From JBBITI01 sp037440885 (GTDB lineage: Bacteria > Chloroflexota > Dehalococcoidia > Dehalococcoidales > UBA2162), in assembly GCA_037440885.1 (NCBI GenBank), contig JBBITI010000094.1, positions 1-7,933 of the forward strand: a stretch of 7,933 bases of DNA. Direction: 5' to 3'. Each line of letters begins with the position of its first letter. Within the stretch, counting starts at the first letter, position 1. Positions 1 to 6,095 of this stretch are shown here, piece by piece. Under the pieces are notes generated by a model. That model was not told where the DNA came from. It did not search any database and saw only the letters and a list, made by a program, of their open reading frames with translations. Made by a program: the position numbers and the translations under genes.

Positions 1-971
1 ACCAGATGGCATCTGACCATGTGATTGCCGATAACGGTAGTCTCAGGGGCAACTAAGTGACATTTATCGAAGGCGAGCGTACAGCGGGTGTGGAACCGAC
101 AACCCGCGGGGGGATTTACCGGTGAAGGCATTTCACCGCTCAAGATGATCTGTTTTATTTGCTGCTGTTCTTCTCCGGGCAATACGAGGAGAGAAGCGGA
201 TATCAGCGCTCGGGTATAAGGATGCAAAGGATTTTCAAACAGTTCTTCAGAAGCGGCGTATTCGACGATTTCTCCCAGATACATGATAGCCACGGTATGG
301 CTCATATAGCGGACAGTGGCGAGATTGTGGGCAATAACAAGATAACTCAAATTATGCCGGTTCTGGAGGTCTTTTAACAGGTTCATTATCTGTGCCCGGA
401 TGGAGACATCAAGAGCGGATACAGGTTCGTCCAGAACGACCAAACTGGGCTGTAAAGCCAGGGCACGGGCGACGGCGATGCGCTGTCGCTGGCCGCCGCT
501 GAATTCGTGAGGATAACGGTCGATATGTTCGGGCATCAACCCGACCTGGCCGAGCAGTTCCATTATCCGATTGCGGATTTGCTTTTTGGAGAGCCGGGTA
601 TTGACGGCTAACGGTTCGCCGATGATATCTTTGATGCGCATGCGGGGATTCATGGAACTCCAGGGATTTTGCTGCACCGCCTGCACTTTGGGACGGTATT
701 CTTTTTTAAGTCGGGTACGGGAATATTTATAGAGGTCTTTGCCTTCAAAGAGGATAGTCCCGGACGTCAAACGTTCGAGCATTAGTACGGCTTTTGCAGT
801 AGTGGTCTTGCCGGCGCCAGATTCGCCCACCAAACTCAAGGTTTTGCCGCGTTCGATGGAAAAAGAGACGTCGTCAACGGCTCGCACCCAACCGACAGTG
901 CGACGGAGAAAACCCCGGGTAACGGGGTAATATTTTTTCAGATTGCAGCCTTCCAACAAGATATCCGACAT
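1..971 (-). CDS. dppF: Oligopeptide/dipeptide ABC transporter ATPase, DppF/OppF type (3' end cut by window edge)
   Basis: Second ATPase of a peptide importer; it would pair with DppD on the cytoplasmic face of the permeases and hydrolyse ATP. The frame is open from an ATG at 971 to the left edge (323 codons). Visible motifs are Walker A GESGAGKT (residues 49-56), signature FSGGQRQR (157-164), Walker B ending in D181-E182, D-loop SALD and the H-loop histidine H215 in IAHN, where most relatives have HD. The C-terminal oligopeptide-transporter region is present, with NPPAGCRF and cysteines C291, C297, C304 and C321. Those cysteines match the [4Fe-4S]-binding set seen in some homologues. Relatives end shortly after the last cysteine, so only a few residues should be missing. 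The start overlaps the dppD stop by one base (TAATG). A GGAAGG site lies 10 nt upstream, inside dppD. Length and C-terminal region argue against a NikE-type nickel ATPase. The choice between Dpp and Opp naming is arbitrary. Confidence 0.95.
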   Translation of the reverse strand, partial: MSDILLEGCNLKKYYPVTRGFLRRTVGWVRAVDDVSFSIERGKTLSLVGESGAGKTTTAKAVLMLERLTSGTILFEGKDLYKYSRTRLKKEYRPKVQAVQQNPWSSMNPRMRIKDIIGEPLAVNTRLSKKQIRNRIMELLGQVGLMPEHIDRYPHEFSGGQRQRIAVARALALQPSLVVLDEPVSALDVSIRAQIMNLLKDLQNRHNLSYLVIAHNLATVRYMSHTVAIMYLGEIVEYAASEELFENPLHPYTRALISASLLVLPGEEQQQIKQIILSGEMPSPVNPPAGCRFHTRCTLAFDKCHLVAPETTVIGNHMVRCHL

Positions 972-996
972 TATTGCTGTGCCTTCCAACAAGATA
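948..996. repeat. 16-bp exact direct repeat across the dppD-dppF junction
   Basis: The plus-strand sequence gccttccaacaagata occurs at 948-963 and again at 981-996, a period of 33 bp. On the coding strand, similarity continues past the repeat (AGCAAT against TGCAAT) if a 2-nt gap is allowed. The upstream copy (981-996) encodes the SCWKA end of DppD and contains the GGAAGG ribosome binding site of dppF. The other copy encodes residues ILLEG near the DppF start, in a different reading frame. A local duplication is the simplest explanation. Confidence 0.85.
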
Positions 997-1942
997 CGGA
1001 GTGTTCCCGCCCGACTTCGATTTCAGGCGGTTCCTGTTCCTGACAGATAGCGATAGTGACGGGGCAGCGGGAACGGAAACGACAGCCGGCAGGTAGATTC
1101 ATCAACGACGGGGGTTGTCCTTCGATGGAATACAAACGTTCATCTTTCCTTTCCAAACGCGGCACCGAATTGATCAATGCCAGGGTATAAGGGTGCACGG
1201 GGTTTTTAAAGAGATCGATGGTGGGAGCGGTTTCCACGATCTTTCCGGCGTACATGACGCCGACGCGGTGACAGACTTTGGCGACCACGGCAAAATCATG
1301 GGTGATATAAATAATACCGACTCCGGTTTTCTGCTGGACTTCCTGAAACAGGGAAATATATTGCGCCTGGATGGTGGCATCGAGGGCAGTGGTGGGTTCG
1401 TCGGCGATCAAGATGCGGGGGTGACAGGACATCGCAATGGAACCGACGACCCGCTGGCGCATACCGCCGCTCAGTTGAAAAGGATAATTATGAACGACCA
1501 TTTCCGGCGCTGGAATGCGAAGCAAGCGTAATGATGAGATTACTTCTGGTGCGATTTCCGATTCTGGCAGGTTCTGGTGCAATCTGATGGATTCAGCGAT
1601 CTGGTCACCGATGGTGAAAACCGGGTTGAGGGAAGTCATAGGATCCTGAAGGATCATTGATATTTTACTACCGCGAAAAGAGCGCATTTCTTTTTCGCTG
1701 AGTTGCAGAAGATCAGTGCCGTCCAGCATGATTTTCCCGCCTACGATTCTACCGGCAGGCTTGGGAAGGAGACGAATGATAGACAAACCGGTGACCGTTT
1801 TGCCGCAACCGGATTCACCTACGATGCCGAAGGTCTCACTTTCACGAACAAAAAAATTGACACCGTCGACCGCCCGGGCGATACCTGCCCGGGTGAAGAA
1901 TGAGGTATGTAGATCTTCAACTCGCAGAATTAACGTACTCAC
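971..1942 (-). CDS. dppD: Oligopeptide/dipeptide ABC transporter ATPase, DppD/OppD type
   Basis: First ATPase of the importer, 323 residues, the usual length for DppD/OppD. Motifs in order are Walker A GESGCGKT (42-49), Q-loop Q99 in ILQDPMTSLNP, signature LSGGMRQR (157-164), Walker B ILIADE (177-182), D-loop TALD (185-188) and H-loop H215 in ITHD. All catalytic residues are present. The C-terminal region has GCRFRSRC and cysteines C287, C293, C300 and C318; four cysteines in this arrangement bind a [4Fe-4S] cluster in some studied DppD/OppD proteins. The start codon is GTG and forms a GTGA overlap with the dppC stop. A GAGG site 5 nt upstream lies within the end of dppC, so translation is probably coupled. 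The last six codons lie in a 16-bp direct repeat shared with the start of dppF. The extended C-terminal region argues for peptide rather than nickel transport. Confidence 0.96.
   Translation of the reverse strand: MSTLILRVEDLHTSFFTRAGIARAVDGVNFFVRESETFGIVGESGCGKTVTGLSIIRLLPKPAGRIVGGKIMLDGTDLLQLSEKEMRSFRGSKISMILQDPMTSLNPVFTIGDQIAESIRLHQNLPESEIAPEVISSLRLLRIPAPEMVVHNYPFQLSGGMRQRVVGSIAMSCHPRILIADEPTTALDATIQAQYISLFQEVQQKTGVGIIYITHDFAVVAKVCHRVGVMYAGKIVETAPTIDLFKNPVHPYTLALINSVPRLERKDERLYSIEGQPPSLMNLPAGCRFRSRCPVTIAICQEQEPPEIEVGREHSVSCWKAQQ
982..987 (-). promoter_or_regulatory. Ribosome binding site of dppF within the dppD coding end
   Basis: GGAAGG on the minus strand, 10 nt before the ATG at 971. 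It supports this start and lies inside the repeat copy at 981-996. Confidence 0.6.
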
Positions 1943-2865
1943 ATCTGCCTCAATTTGGGATCGAGCTTATCACGAATCCAGTCGCCGAGAAAGTTGCCGG
2001 ACAACACTACCAGGCCGATAGCGATCCCGGGGATAGCAGATATCCACCAGGCCCGATCGATATCGGTCCGGCCATCAGACACCATAGATCCCCATGAAGC
2101 AGTGGGGGCGGTGATGCCGATGCCGAGATAGCTGAGGGTAGATTCAGCGAGGATCATCATGCCTATCTGCAAGGTCATTATAACGATCAATGAATTGACC
2201 ACATTGGGGAAAATATGGCGAAGCATGATGCGAAAAGGAGAAGCTCCGTTGATATGCGCCTGGGCGACAAAATCGGACTCGCGAATGCGCATGGCTTCAC
2301 CGCGGACAAGACGCGCGTAACCCGCCCAGCCGAGGATCGACAGGGCGAAGATAACAGTCCAGTACCCCGGCCCGATACTGACGGCAAGCAACATAGCCAG
2401 CAAGAGACCGGGAAACGAGAGTGCGATCTCGACCATTCTCATGATAAACGCTTCAATACGCCCGCCGACATAACCGGCGAAGATGCCCAGAATGGTACCG
2501 AAGGAGGCGGTGATGAAAATCACCAGGAGAGAAACGCTAAGCGATACCCGGGCGCCGAAAATAACGCGACTCAGAATATCGCGTCCCAGCCTGTCAGTAC
2601 CGAGGGGATATTCGCTATTGCCGCCGGTCATGAAAGCGGGCGGCAATAGCCGGTCGCGCATAACACCGGTATTAGGGTCGTGAGGAGCGAGTCCAACATG
2701 GGGCAAGCCGATCCAGGACAAGTCGGCGAAAGCGGCCATTACCACCATCAACAACATAATGGCGGCGGGAAAATACAAGGTTAGATTTCTAACGAGGCGT
2801 GTGCCACGTGAAAGGCCGGTGGACTGCTTCGTTCGTTTTACACCGGTGGCAGGGGCTTCAGGCAT
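1939..2865 (-). CDS. dppC: Peptide ABC transporter permease, DppC/OppC type
   Basis: Inner-membrane permease forming half of the translocation channel with DppB; 308 residues from the chosen ATG. A short polar cytoplasmic N-terminus is followed by a first membrane segment (about 30-48), then a periplasmic/extracellular stretch with the family signature PLGTDRLGRDILSR (87-100). Further hydrophobic segments lie at about 107-131, 148-166, 169-186, 223-240 and 273-293. The cytoplasmic EAA loop that contacts the ATPases is about 198-221 (G207, HIFPN 217-221); its leading Glu is replaced. The typical ESTLSYLG (241-248) and SWG are present. A TTG at 2868 is in frame, but the AAGGGA site at 2873-2878 is 7 nt from the ATG and only 4 nt from the TTG, so the ATG is preferred. 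The gap after dppB is 11 nt and the stop overlaps dppD (GTGA), so co-translation is likely. Confidence 0.95.
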   Translation of the reverse strand: MPEAPATGVKRTKQSTGLSRGTRLVRNLTLYFPAAIMLLMVVMAAFADLSWIGLPHVGLAPHDPNTGVMRDRLLPPAFMTGGNSEYPLGTDRLGRDILSRVIFGARVSLSVSLLVIFITASFGTILGIFAGYVGGRIEAFIMRMVEIALSFPGLLLAMLLAVSIGPGYWTVIFALSILGWAGYARLVRGEAMRIRESDFVAQAHINGASPFRIMLRHIFPNVVNSLIVIMTLQIGMMILAESTLSYLGIGITAPTASWGSMVSDGRTDIDRAWWISAIPGIAIGLVVLSGNFLGDWIRDKLDPKLRQM

Positions 2866-2872
2866 CAATATG

Positions 2873-2878
2873 TCCCTT
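2873..2878 (-). promoter_or_regulatory. Ribosome binding site deciding the dppC start
   Basis: AAGGGA on the minus strand overlaps the last bases of dppB, including part of its TAA stop. Spacing is 7 nt to the ATG at 2865 against 4 nt to the TTG at 2868, which favours the ATG. Confidence 0.6.
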
Positions 2879-3800
2879 ATGAACGTTCATATCTTATCTG
2901 CGGGTCAACATAAGCGTAAGAAATATCGACGAGGAGAGTGATACCGGTGACCATGATTGCCGTCAGGATAGTGATAGCCTGTACGACGGGGAAGTCGCGG
3001 GCAAAGGTGGCTTCAATGATCATTCTTCCCATTCCCGGCCAGTTAAATATCTGTTCGGTGATGACAGCGCCGAGCACCAGGCCGGGGAGCAATAGCCCGA
3101 TAGTAGTCAAGGGTGTTATCAGGGCATTACGCAACGCATGTTTCCAGATGACCACGCTCTCAGGTAAGCCTTTTATTCTGGCTAGCTTGATGTATTCACT
3201 ATCAAGTACATCGAGCATACTGGAGCGAACGAGACGCATCATGCCTGGCATCATGAAGAAAACCATCGTGCCTACCGGAAGCACGTAATGCGCCGGGGTG
3301 GCCATACCCGCGGTAGGCAACCAGCGCAGGTTCACGGAGAAGATGAGCACAAGCATGATAGCCAACCAGAAACCGGGTAGCGCCTGACCGAGGACAGCCA
3401 GGAATTTCACCCCGGCATCCCAGAAAGAATCGCGGTAGGTCGCGGCCATAATACCAAGGAAAAAGGCCAGGAGCATACTTAAGATGAAAGACGGGATAGT
3501 CAATTTTAAAGTATTGGGAAGCGACTCTTTGATCATATTGACGACCGGCCGCTCCCGGACTAAAGATGAACCGAGATCTCCGCGCATGACATCCTTGACA
3601 TATATCACGAACTGCTGACCGTACGACTTATCCAGTCCGAGCCGGGTGCGGATATTTTCAAATTGTTCCCGAGACATGTTTGGGTTCTTGAGTAACTCCA
3701 TGGGGTCTCCGGAAGCGCGGACCAGGAAGAAGACGATAACGGTGATACCGATGACGGTCAGGAAAGCCTGAAGTAGCCTGATGATAATAAAACGCGTCAT
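2877..3800 (-). CDS. dppB: Peptide ABC transporter permease, DppB/OppB type
   Basis: Inner-membrane permease, partner of DppC; 307 residues, the usual family length. The N-terminus MTRFIIIRLLQ leads into membrane segment 1 (about 5-28). A large external loop follows, with the family-typical region LGLDKSYGQQFVIYVKDV (54-71) and GDLGSS (74-79). Further membrane segments lie at about 99-122, 132-156, 172-190, 228-249 and 272-295. The EAA-type cytoplasmic loop spans about 203-227 (A207, G211, HALRNAL), and the typical EQIFNWPGMGRM (249-260) precedes the last segment. AAGGA at 3807-3811, 6 nt before the ATG, supports the start. The gene follows the binding-protein gene after a 124-nt gap that holds a strong hairpin, which is the largest gap inside the operon. 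Nickel or other family-cluster substrates cannot be excluded from the permease alone. Confidence 0.95.
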   Translation of the reverse strand: MTRFIIIRLLQAFLTVIGITVIVFFLVRASGDPMELLKNPNMSREQFENIRTRLGLDKSYGQQFVIYVKDVMRGDLGSSLVRERPVVNMIKESLPNTLKLTIPSFILSMLLAFFLGIMAATYRDSFWDAGVKFLAVLGQALPGFWLAIMLVLIFSVNLRWLPTAGMATPAHYVLPVGTMVFFMMPGMMRLVRSSMLDVLDSEYIKLARIKGLPESVVIWKHALRNALITPLTTIGLLLPGLVLGAVITEQIFNWPGMGRMIIEATFARDFPVVQAITILTAIMVTGITLLVDISYAYVDPQIRYERS

Positions 3801-3839
3801 CTACTGTCCTTGATTAACATTCCGGCTATTTTTTGTCCC

Positions 3840-3887
3840 CGGGGGATTCCGGGAGAAGAGCTTAGCCCGATATCTCAGAATCCCCCG
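3840..3887 (-). promoter_or_regulatory. Intercistronic stem-loop between the binding-protein and permease genes
   Basis: A perfect 10-bp inverted repeat, CGGGGGATTC and GAATCCCCCG (arms 3878-3887 and 3840-3849), starts 37 nt after the binding-protein stop. Inside it, CGGG (3866-3869) and CCCG (3850-3853) can form a second helix that stacks directly on the outer stem on one side and leaves an 8-nt bulge on the other. On the transcript the stem is followed by GGGACAAAAAA, with no U-run, so it is not a classical intrinsic terminator. Hairpins in this position commonly protect the upstream mRNA from 3' decay or mark a processing point, giving more binding protein than permease. That role is inferred. 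Confidence 0.7.
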
Positions 3888-3924
3888 CCATACTTTCAAG
3901 TAACAGGTTTGCTATTAACTTGTT

Positions 3925-5487
3925 TTACGGGTGCTGGATGCCGTTCAGCGCATCCTGATAGCTTACCCAGTTCCTGCCAGACCATTTGCCAAGCTTCTTC
4001 GGGTTATAAAGTACGAGGTTATCTGCCTGAACGATACCGATATTTATGTACAGAGATTTGACATATACCTGGAAGTCAGCGAAGTACTGGGCTGCTTTCT
4101 TGTTATCGATCTCGTTAGCGGCTTTCTTGTAGAGTTCGTCTGCTTTTGGATCGTTACCGACATTATGCACACCTACCGAGGTGTACATATTGGCGGAATG
4201 GTACATGGAGTTGAAGAATGACTGGTATGTCCAGTTAAACATCCAACCGACGTTAGGATCGCCTTCCTTGATGCGGGTAAAATTGAAGAAGTAGGAAGTA
4301 TAGATGGTGGAGTCAACAACATCCAGTTTGACATCGATGCCCGCCGCTTTCCAGTAATTTATCAGCAGTAAAGCATAATCCTGACCGGCAGCGGTGGTAT
4401 AGTAATGAATAGTAGGATTAGAGAACTTTCCCGGATAGCCGGCTTCTTTAAGCAGGGATTTGGCTTTGTTCAGGTCGAAGGAGTCGACGGCCAGCTTATC
4501 CGTCCAGCCGAAACAACCGGGATACATGTAGAATTGACCGCCCGGCTTGGCGAAACCAGCGTACCAGGTGTCGCAGATTTCCTGGCGGTTGAGGGCGTAA
4601 GATAGTGCCTGGCGGACGCGAATATCACTTGCCGCCCCGGCTCCCGGTAACCAGGTGCCTTGAATACACATGCTACTGGTTTGAGGAGGGCCGAGGCTGA
4701 TAGTCTTAAAACCCTGTTTGACCATATCAGGCATTCGGTCGAAAGTAATAGGGAAAGCGACATCGACTTCGGCAGTCTTCATCTGGGCAAGGCGGGTCGC
4801 TTCTTCGGGAACCATAAACTCTTTGTAATACTGGAAGGCAGGGATTTCATCTTTTCGCCAGTAGTCGCTATTGGCTTCCAGCGTCACACTTGTTTTGGAA
4901 ATGAGTTCTTTGAATTTCCAGGGTCCGGAACCGACGGGGGTTTTGCGGAAGGCATCCTGGCCGACGGTTTCGAAATATTTCTTAGGTAGGATGCGTGTCC
5001 AGGCGAACACGATGGCCTGCGCTGGTTCGGCACGTTCACTGATAAACTGGAAGGTATATTCATCGAGTACCTTGGAATCCTTTTTATTATAAGCAGCACT
5101 GATGTAATAAGACCAGGGATTCTTGGATAAGGACATGTCTCCGAAGCGATCGACGGAAAACTTCACGTCAGCAGCGGTCAGCGGGTCACCATTATGGAAC
5201 TTGATATCCTTGCGGATCTTGAAAGTCCAGGTCGCTCCATCGAGAGACCAACTTTCAGCCACGCCGGGGATGAAATTACCTTTTTCATCCCATCTGAGTA
5301 GAGAATCGTAAAAAGACCAACCCCAAAGCGATTCGTAGAAAACCGGGTCGGTTGATTCGTAGCCGAAGTCAGCACTGGCGGCATTGATCGTGCCTCCCTT
5401 TTCAGGTGCCTTAGCGCTGCCACAGCCGACCAGGAACGAACTACCGACCACAACAACGGCGAGCAGGATGAATAAAATTTTTTTCAA
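3925..5487 (-). CDS. Peptide ABC transporter substrate-binding lipoprotein (SBP family 5)
   Basis: Extracytoplasmic solute-binding protein, 520 residues, which should capture the substrate and deliver it to DppB/DppC. The N-terminus is a lipoprotein signal: MKK, a hydrophobic stretch (4-20) and lipobox LVGC with the acylated Cys at 22. Family-5 features follow: WTFKIRKDIKFHNGDPLTAADV (split here as WTFKIRKD at 87-94 and KFHNGDPLTAADV at 96-108), then PVGSGPWKF (184-192), VRQALSYALNRQEI (291-304), and a lobe with LLKEAGYPGKF (345-355) and GIDVKLDVVDSTIY (383-396). No truncation is visible. The start is TTG, supported by GGGAGGG 9 nt upstream and by the signal peptide beginning exactly there. 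It heads the importer operon behind a long leader. Specificity cannot be read from sequence: di- or oligopeptides fit the ATPase type best, though family 5 also includes nickel, haem and sugar binders. Confidence 0.95.
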   Translation of the reverse strand: MKKILFILLAVVVVGSSFLVGCGSAKAPEKGGTINAASADFGYESTDPVFYESLWGWSFYDSLLRWDEKGNFIPGVAESWSLDGATWTFKIRKDIKFHNGDPLTAADVKFSVDRFGDMSLSKNPWSYYISAAYNKKDSKVLDEYTFQFISERAEPAQAIVFAWTRILPKKYFETVGQDAFRKTPVGSGPWKFKELISKTSVTLEANSDYWRKDEIPAFQYYKEFMVPEEATRLAQMKTAEVDVAFPITFDRMPDMVKQGFKTISLGPPQTSSMCIQGTWLPGAGAASDIRVRQALSYALNRQEICDTWYAGFAKPGGQFYMYPGCFGWTDKLAVDSFDLNKAKSLLKEAGYPGKFSNPTIHYYTTAAGQDYALLLINYWKAAGIDVKLDVVDSTIYTSYFFNFTRIKEGDPNVGWMFNWTYQSFFNSMYHSANMYTSVGVHNVGNDPKADELYKKAANEIDNKKAAQYFADFQVYVKSLYINIGIVQADNLVLYNPKKLGKWSGRNWVSYQDALNGIQHP

Positions 5488-5496
5488 CTTCTTTTT

Positions 5497-5503
5497 CCCT
5501 CCC
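5497..5503 (-). promoter_or_regulatory. Ribosome binding site supporting the TTG start of the binding protein
   Basis: GGGAGGG on the minus strand, 9 nt before the TTG at 5487. It is the strongest ribosome binding site in the window, flanked by A-rich sequence, and probably offsets the weak start codon. Confidence 0.75.
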
Positions 5504-5509
5504 TTTTTT

Positions 5510-5531
5510 AACGTTTCCCTATTGGGACGTT
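5510..5531 (-). promoter_or_regulatory. Small hairpin just upstream of the binding-protein ribosome binding site
   Basis: On the transcript, AACGTCCC pairs with GGG-AA-ACGTT around an AATA loop (8 bp with a 2-nt bulge). It ends 6 nt before the GGGAGGG site, so it could influence ribosome access or 5' stability. The stem is short and may be incidental. Confidence 0.3.
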
Positions 5532-5591
5532 TTTATGCATATTGTTGTGGTTGAGTTGGGGGTAATAATCAGGGGAAAAAATTCGTATAAG

Positions 5592-5620
5592 AATGTAAAC
5601 GAGGGAAACCGGGATGGCAA
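5592..5620 (-). promoter_or_regulatory. Alternative promoter candidate close to the binding-protein gene
   Basis: TTGCCA (5615-5620) and TACATT (5592-5597) are separated by 17 bp, matching the sigma70-type -35 in five of six positions and the -10 in four of six. It would start transcription near 5585 and give a leader of about 100 nt. It is weaker in the -10 box than the upstream candidate and could be a chance match. Confidence 0.3.
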
Positions 5621-5747
5621 GAAGATACACACAACTCCGGGATTGGTTGAGGAAACGATTGTCCAGCCGAATTTCGAAACCATGCAATATCCACTGCGCC
5701 TACCAACCCCCATCCAGTAATGGCGGAACCCTTTTGTTATTGCGCTG

Positions 5748-5757
5748 GTAATATTAC
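5748..5757. promoter_or_regulatory. 10-bp perfect palindrome downstream of the main promoter
   Basis: gtaatattac reads the same on both strands and would lie about 18-27 nt after the predicted start site. This is a position where a bound repressor would block transcription. No regulator is encoded in the window, and AT-rich palindromes of this size also arise by chance. Confidence 0.3.
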
Positions 5758-5781
5758 TTTTGAAAAGTGAAATTCTCGCGG

Positions 5782-5810
5782 ATTATACCTCAGTTTTTTG
5801 AGTTATGCAA
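5782..5810 (-). promoter_or_regulatory. Main predicted sigma70-type promoter of the peptide importer operon
   Basis: A perfect TATAAT box (plus-strand 5782-5787) lies 17 bp from TTGCAT (5805-5810), which matches the -35 consensus in its first three bases. The predicted start near 5775 leaves a leader of about 290 nt before the binding-protein TTG. The spacer holds CTCA and TGAG as a short inverted repeat. Two identical AAAAAACT tracts lie at 5792-5799 and 5813-5820, exactly 21 bp apart (two helical turns), which may bend DNA or act as a binding site. No convincing ribosome-bound leader peptide or known riboswitch was recognised in the leader. Confidence 0.5.
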
Positions 5811-5906
5811 TAAGTTTTTTACAGAGTATTTTTAGGGGAAGTAAGTAAACAAGATGGTAGGAAACGAGGGCATACCAGTAAGAGGCAGGATAAAATCAGA
5901 AACACG

Positions 5907-5936
5907 GGAAAGCCGCCGGAGAAGTGGCGGCTTTCC
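5907..5936 (-). terminator. Likely intrinsic terminator of the oxidoreductase transcription unit
   Basis: A perfect 11-bp stem (GGAAAGCCGCC and GGCGGCTTTCC) has an 8-nt loop. On the minus-strand transcript it is followed by a U-rich but interrupted stretch (GUUUCUGAUUUU). It lies about 155 nt after the oxidoreductase stop and about 100 nt before the importer promoter, where a terminator is expected. On the plus strand the stem is followed by GAAAAAGAG, so it does not look like a terminator in that direction. The imperfect U-tract lowers certainty. Confidence 0.55.
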
Positions 5937-6074
5937 GAAAAAGAGGGTTAAATCGCTTGATGAAAGCAGTCGTTTGAGAATGGTATGGTTTTAACCGGAG
6001 CACTCGTCCAGAAAAGCACTGCCGCGACGTTTGATTGTAGTGGAGGTTGAGGGCAGCGTGATTATTACACATCC

Positions 6075-6095
6075 TAGTCAATATATAATTGACTA
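6075..6095. repeat. AT-rich inverted repeat overlapping the oxidoreductase stop codon
   Basis: Arms tagtcaat (6075-6082) and attgacta (6088-6095) are perfect 8-bp inverted copies separated by 5 bp. The right arm contains the TAG stop codon of the oxidoreductase. It could be a weak mRNA 3' hairpin or a protein binding site. No U-tract follows, so it is not called a terminator. Confidence 0.5.

Larger units (their letters stand above)
5488..6092. other. Intergenic region without a convincing gene
   Basis: About 605 bp separate the binding-protein start from the oxidoreductase stop. Short open frames exist on both strands (for example 5519-5713 and 5896-6081 on minus, 5535-5720 on plus). They lack good ribosome binding sites, resemble no protein I recognise, and one reads through the terminator hairpin. 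What can be supported is regulatory: the inverted repeat at the right end, the terminator-like hairpin, the two promoter candidates, the palindrome and the long leader. I see no tRNA, CRISPR or insertion-sequence signal. Confidence 0.6.

Noticed and set aside
2215..2649. A 144-codon plus-strand open frame opposite dppC
   Set aside because: It overlaps a clear permease gene, is very rich in charged residues and has no recognisable domain or start signal.
5510..5535. A plus-strand terminator (hairpin followed by T-run ending near 5535)
   Set aside because: No plus-strand gene precedes it, so the T-run after the stem on that strand is probably incidental.
5519..5713. A 64-codon minus-strand open frame in the importer leader, considered as a leader peptide
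   Set aside because: There is no ribosome binding site at a usable distance, the composition is unlike a regulatory leader peptide, and I recognise no homologue.
5896..6081. A 61-codon minus-strand open frame after the oxidoreductase
   Set aside because: It starts at a TTG inside the inverted repeat, has no ribosome binding site, and reads through the terminator-like hairpin.
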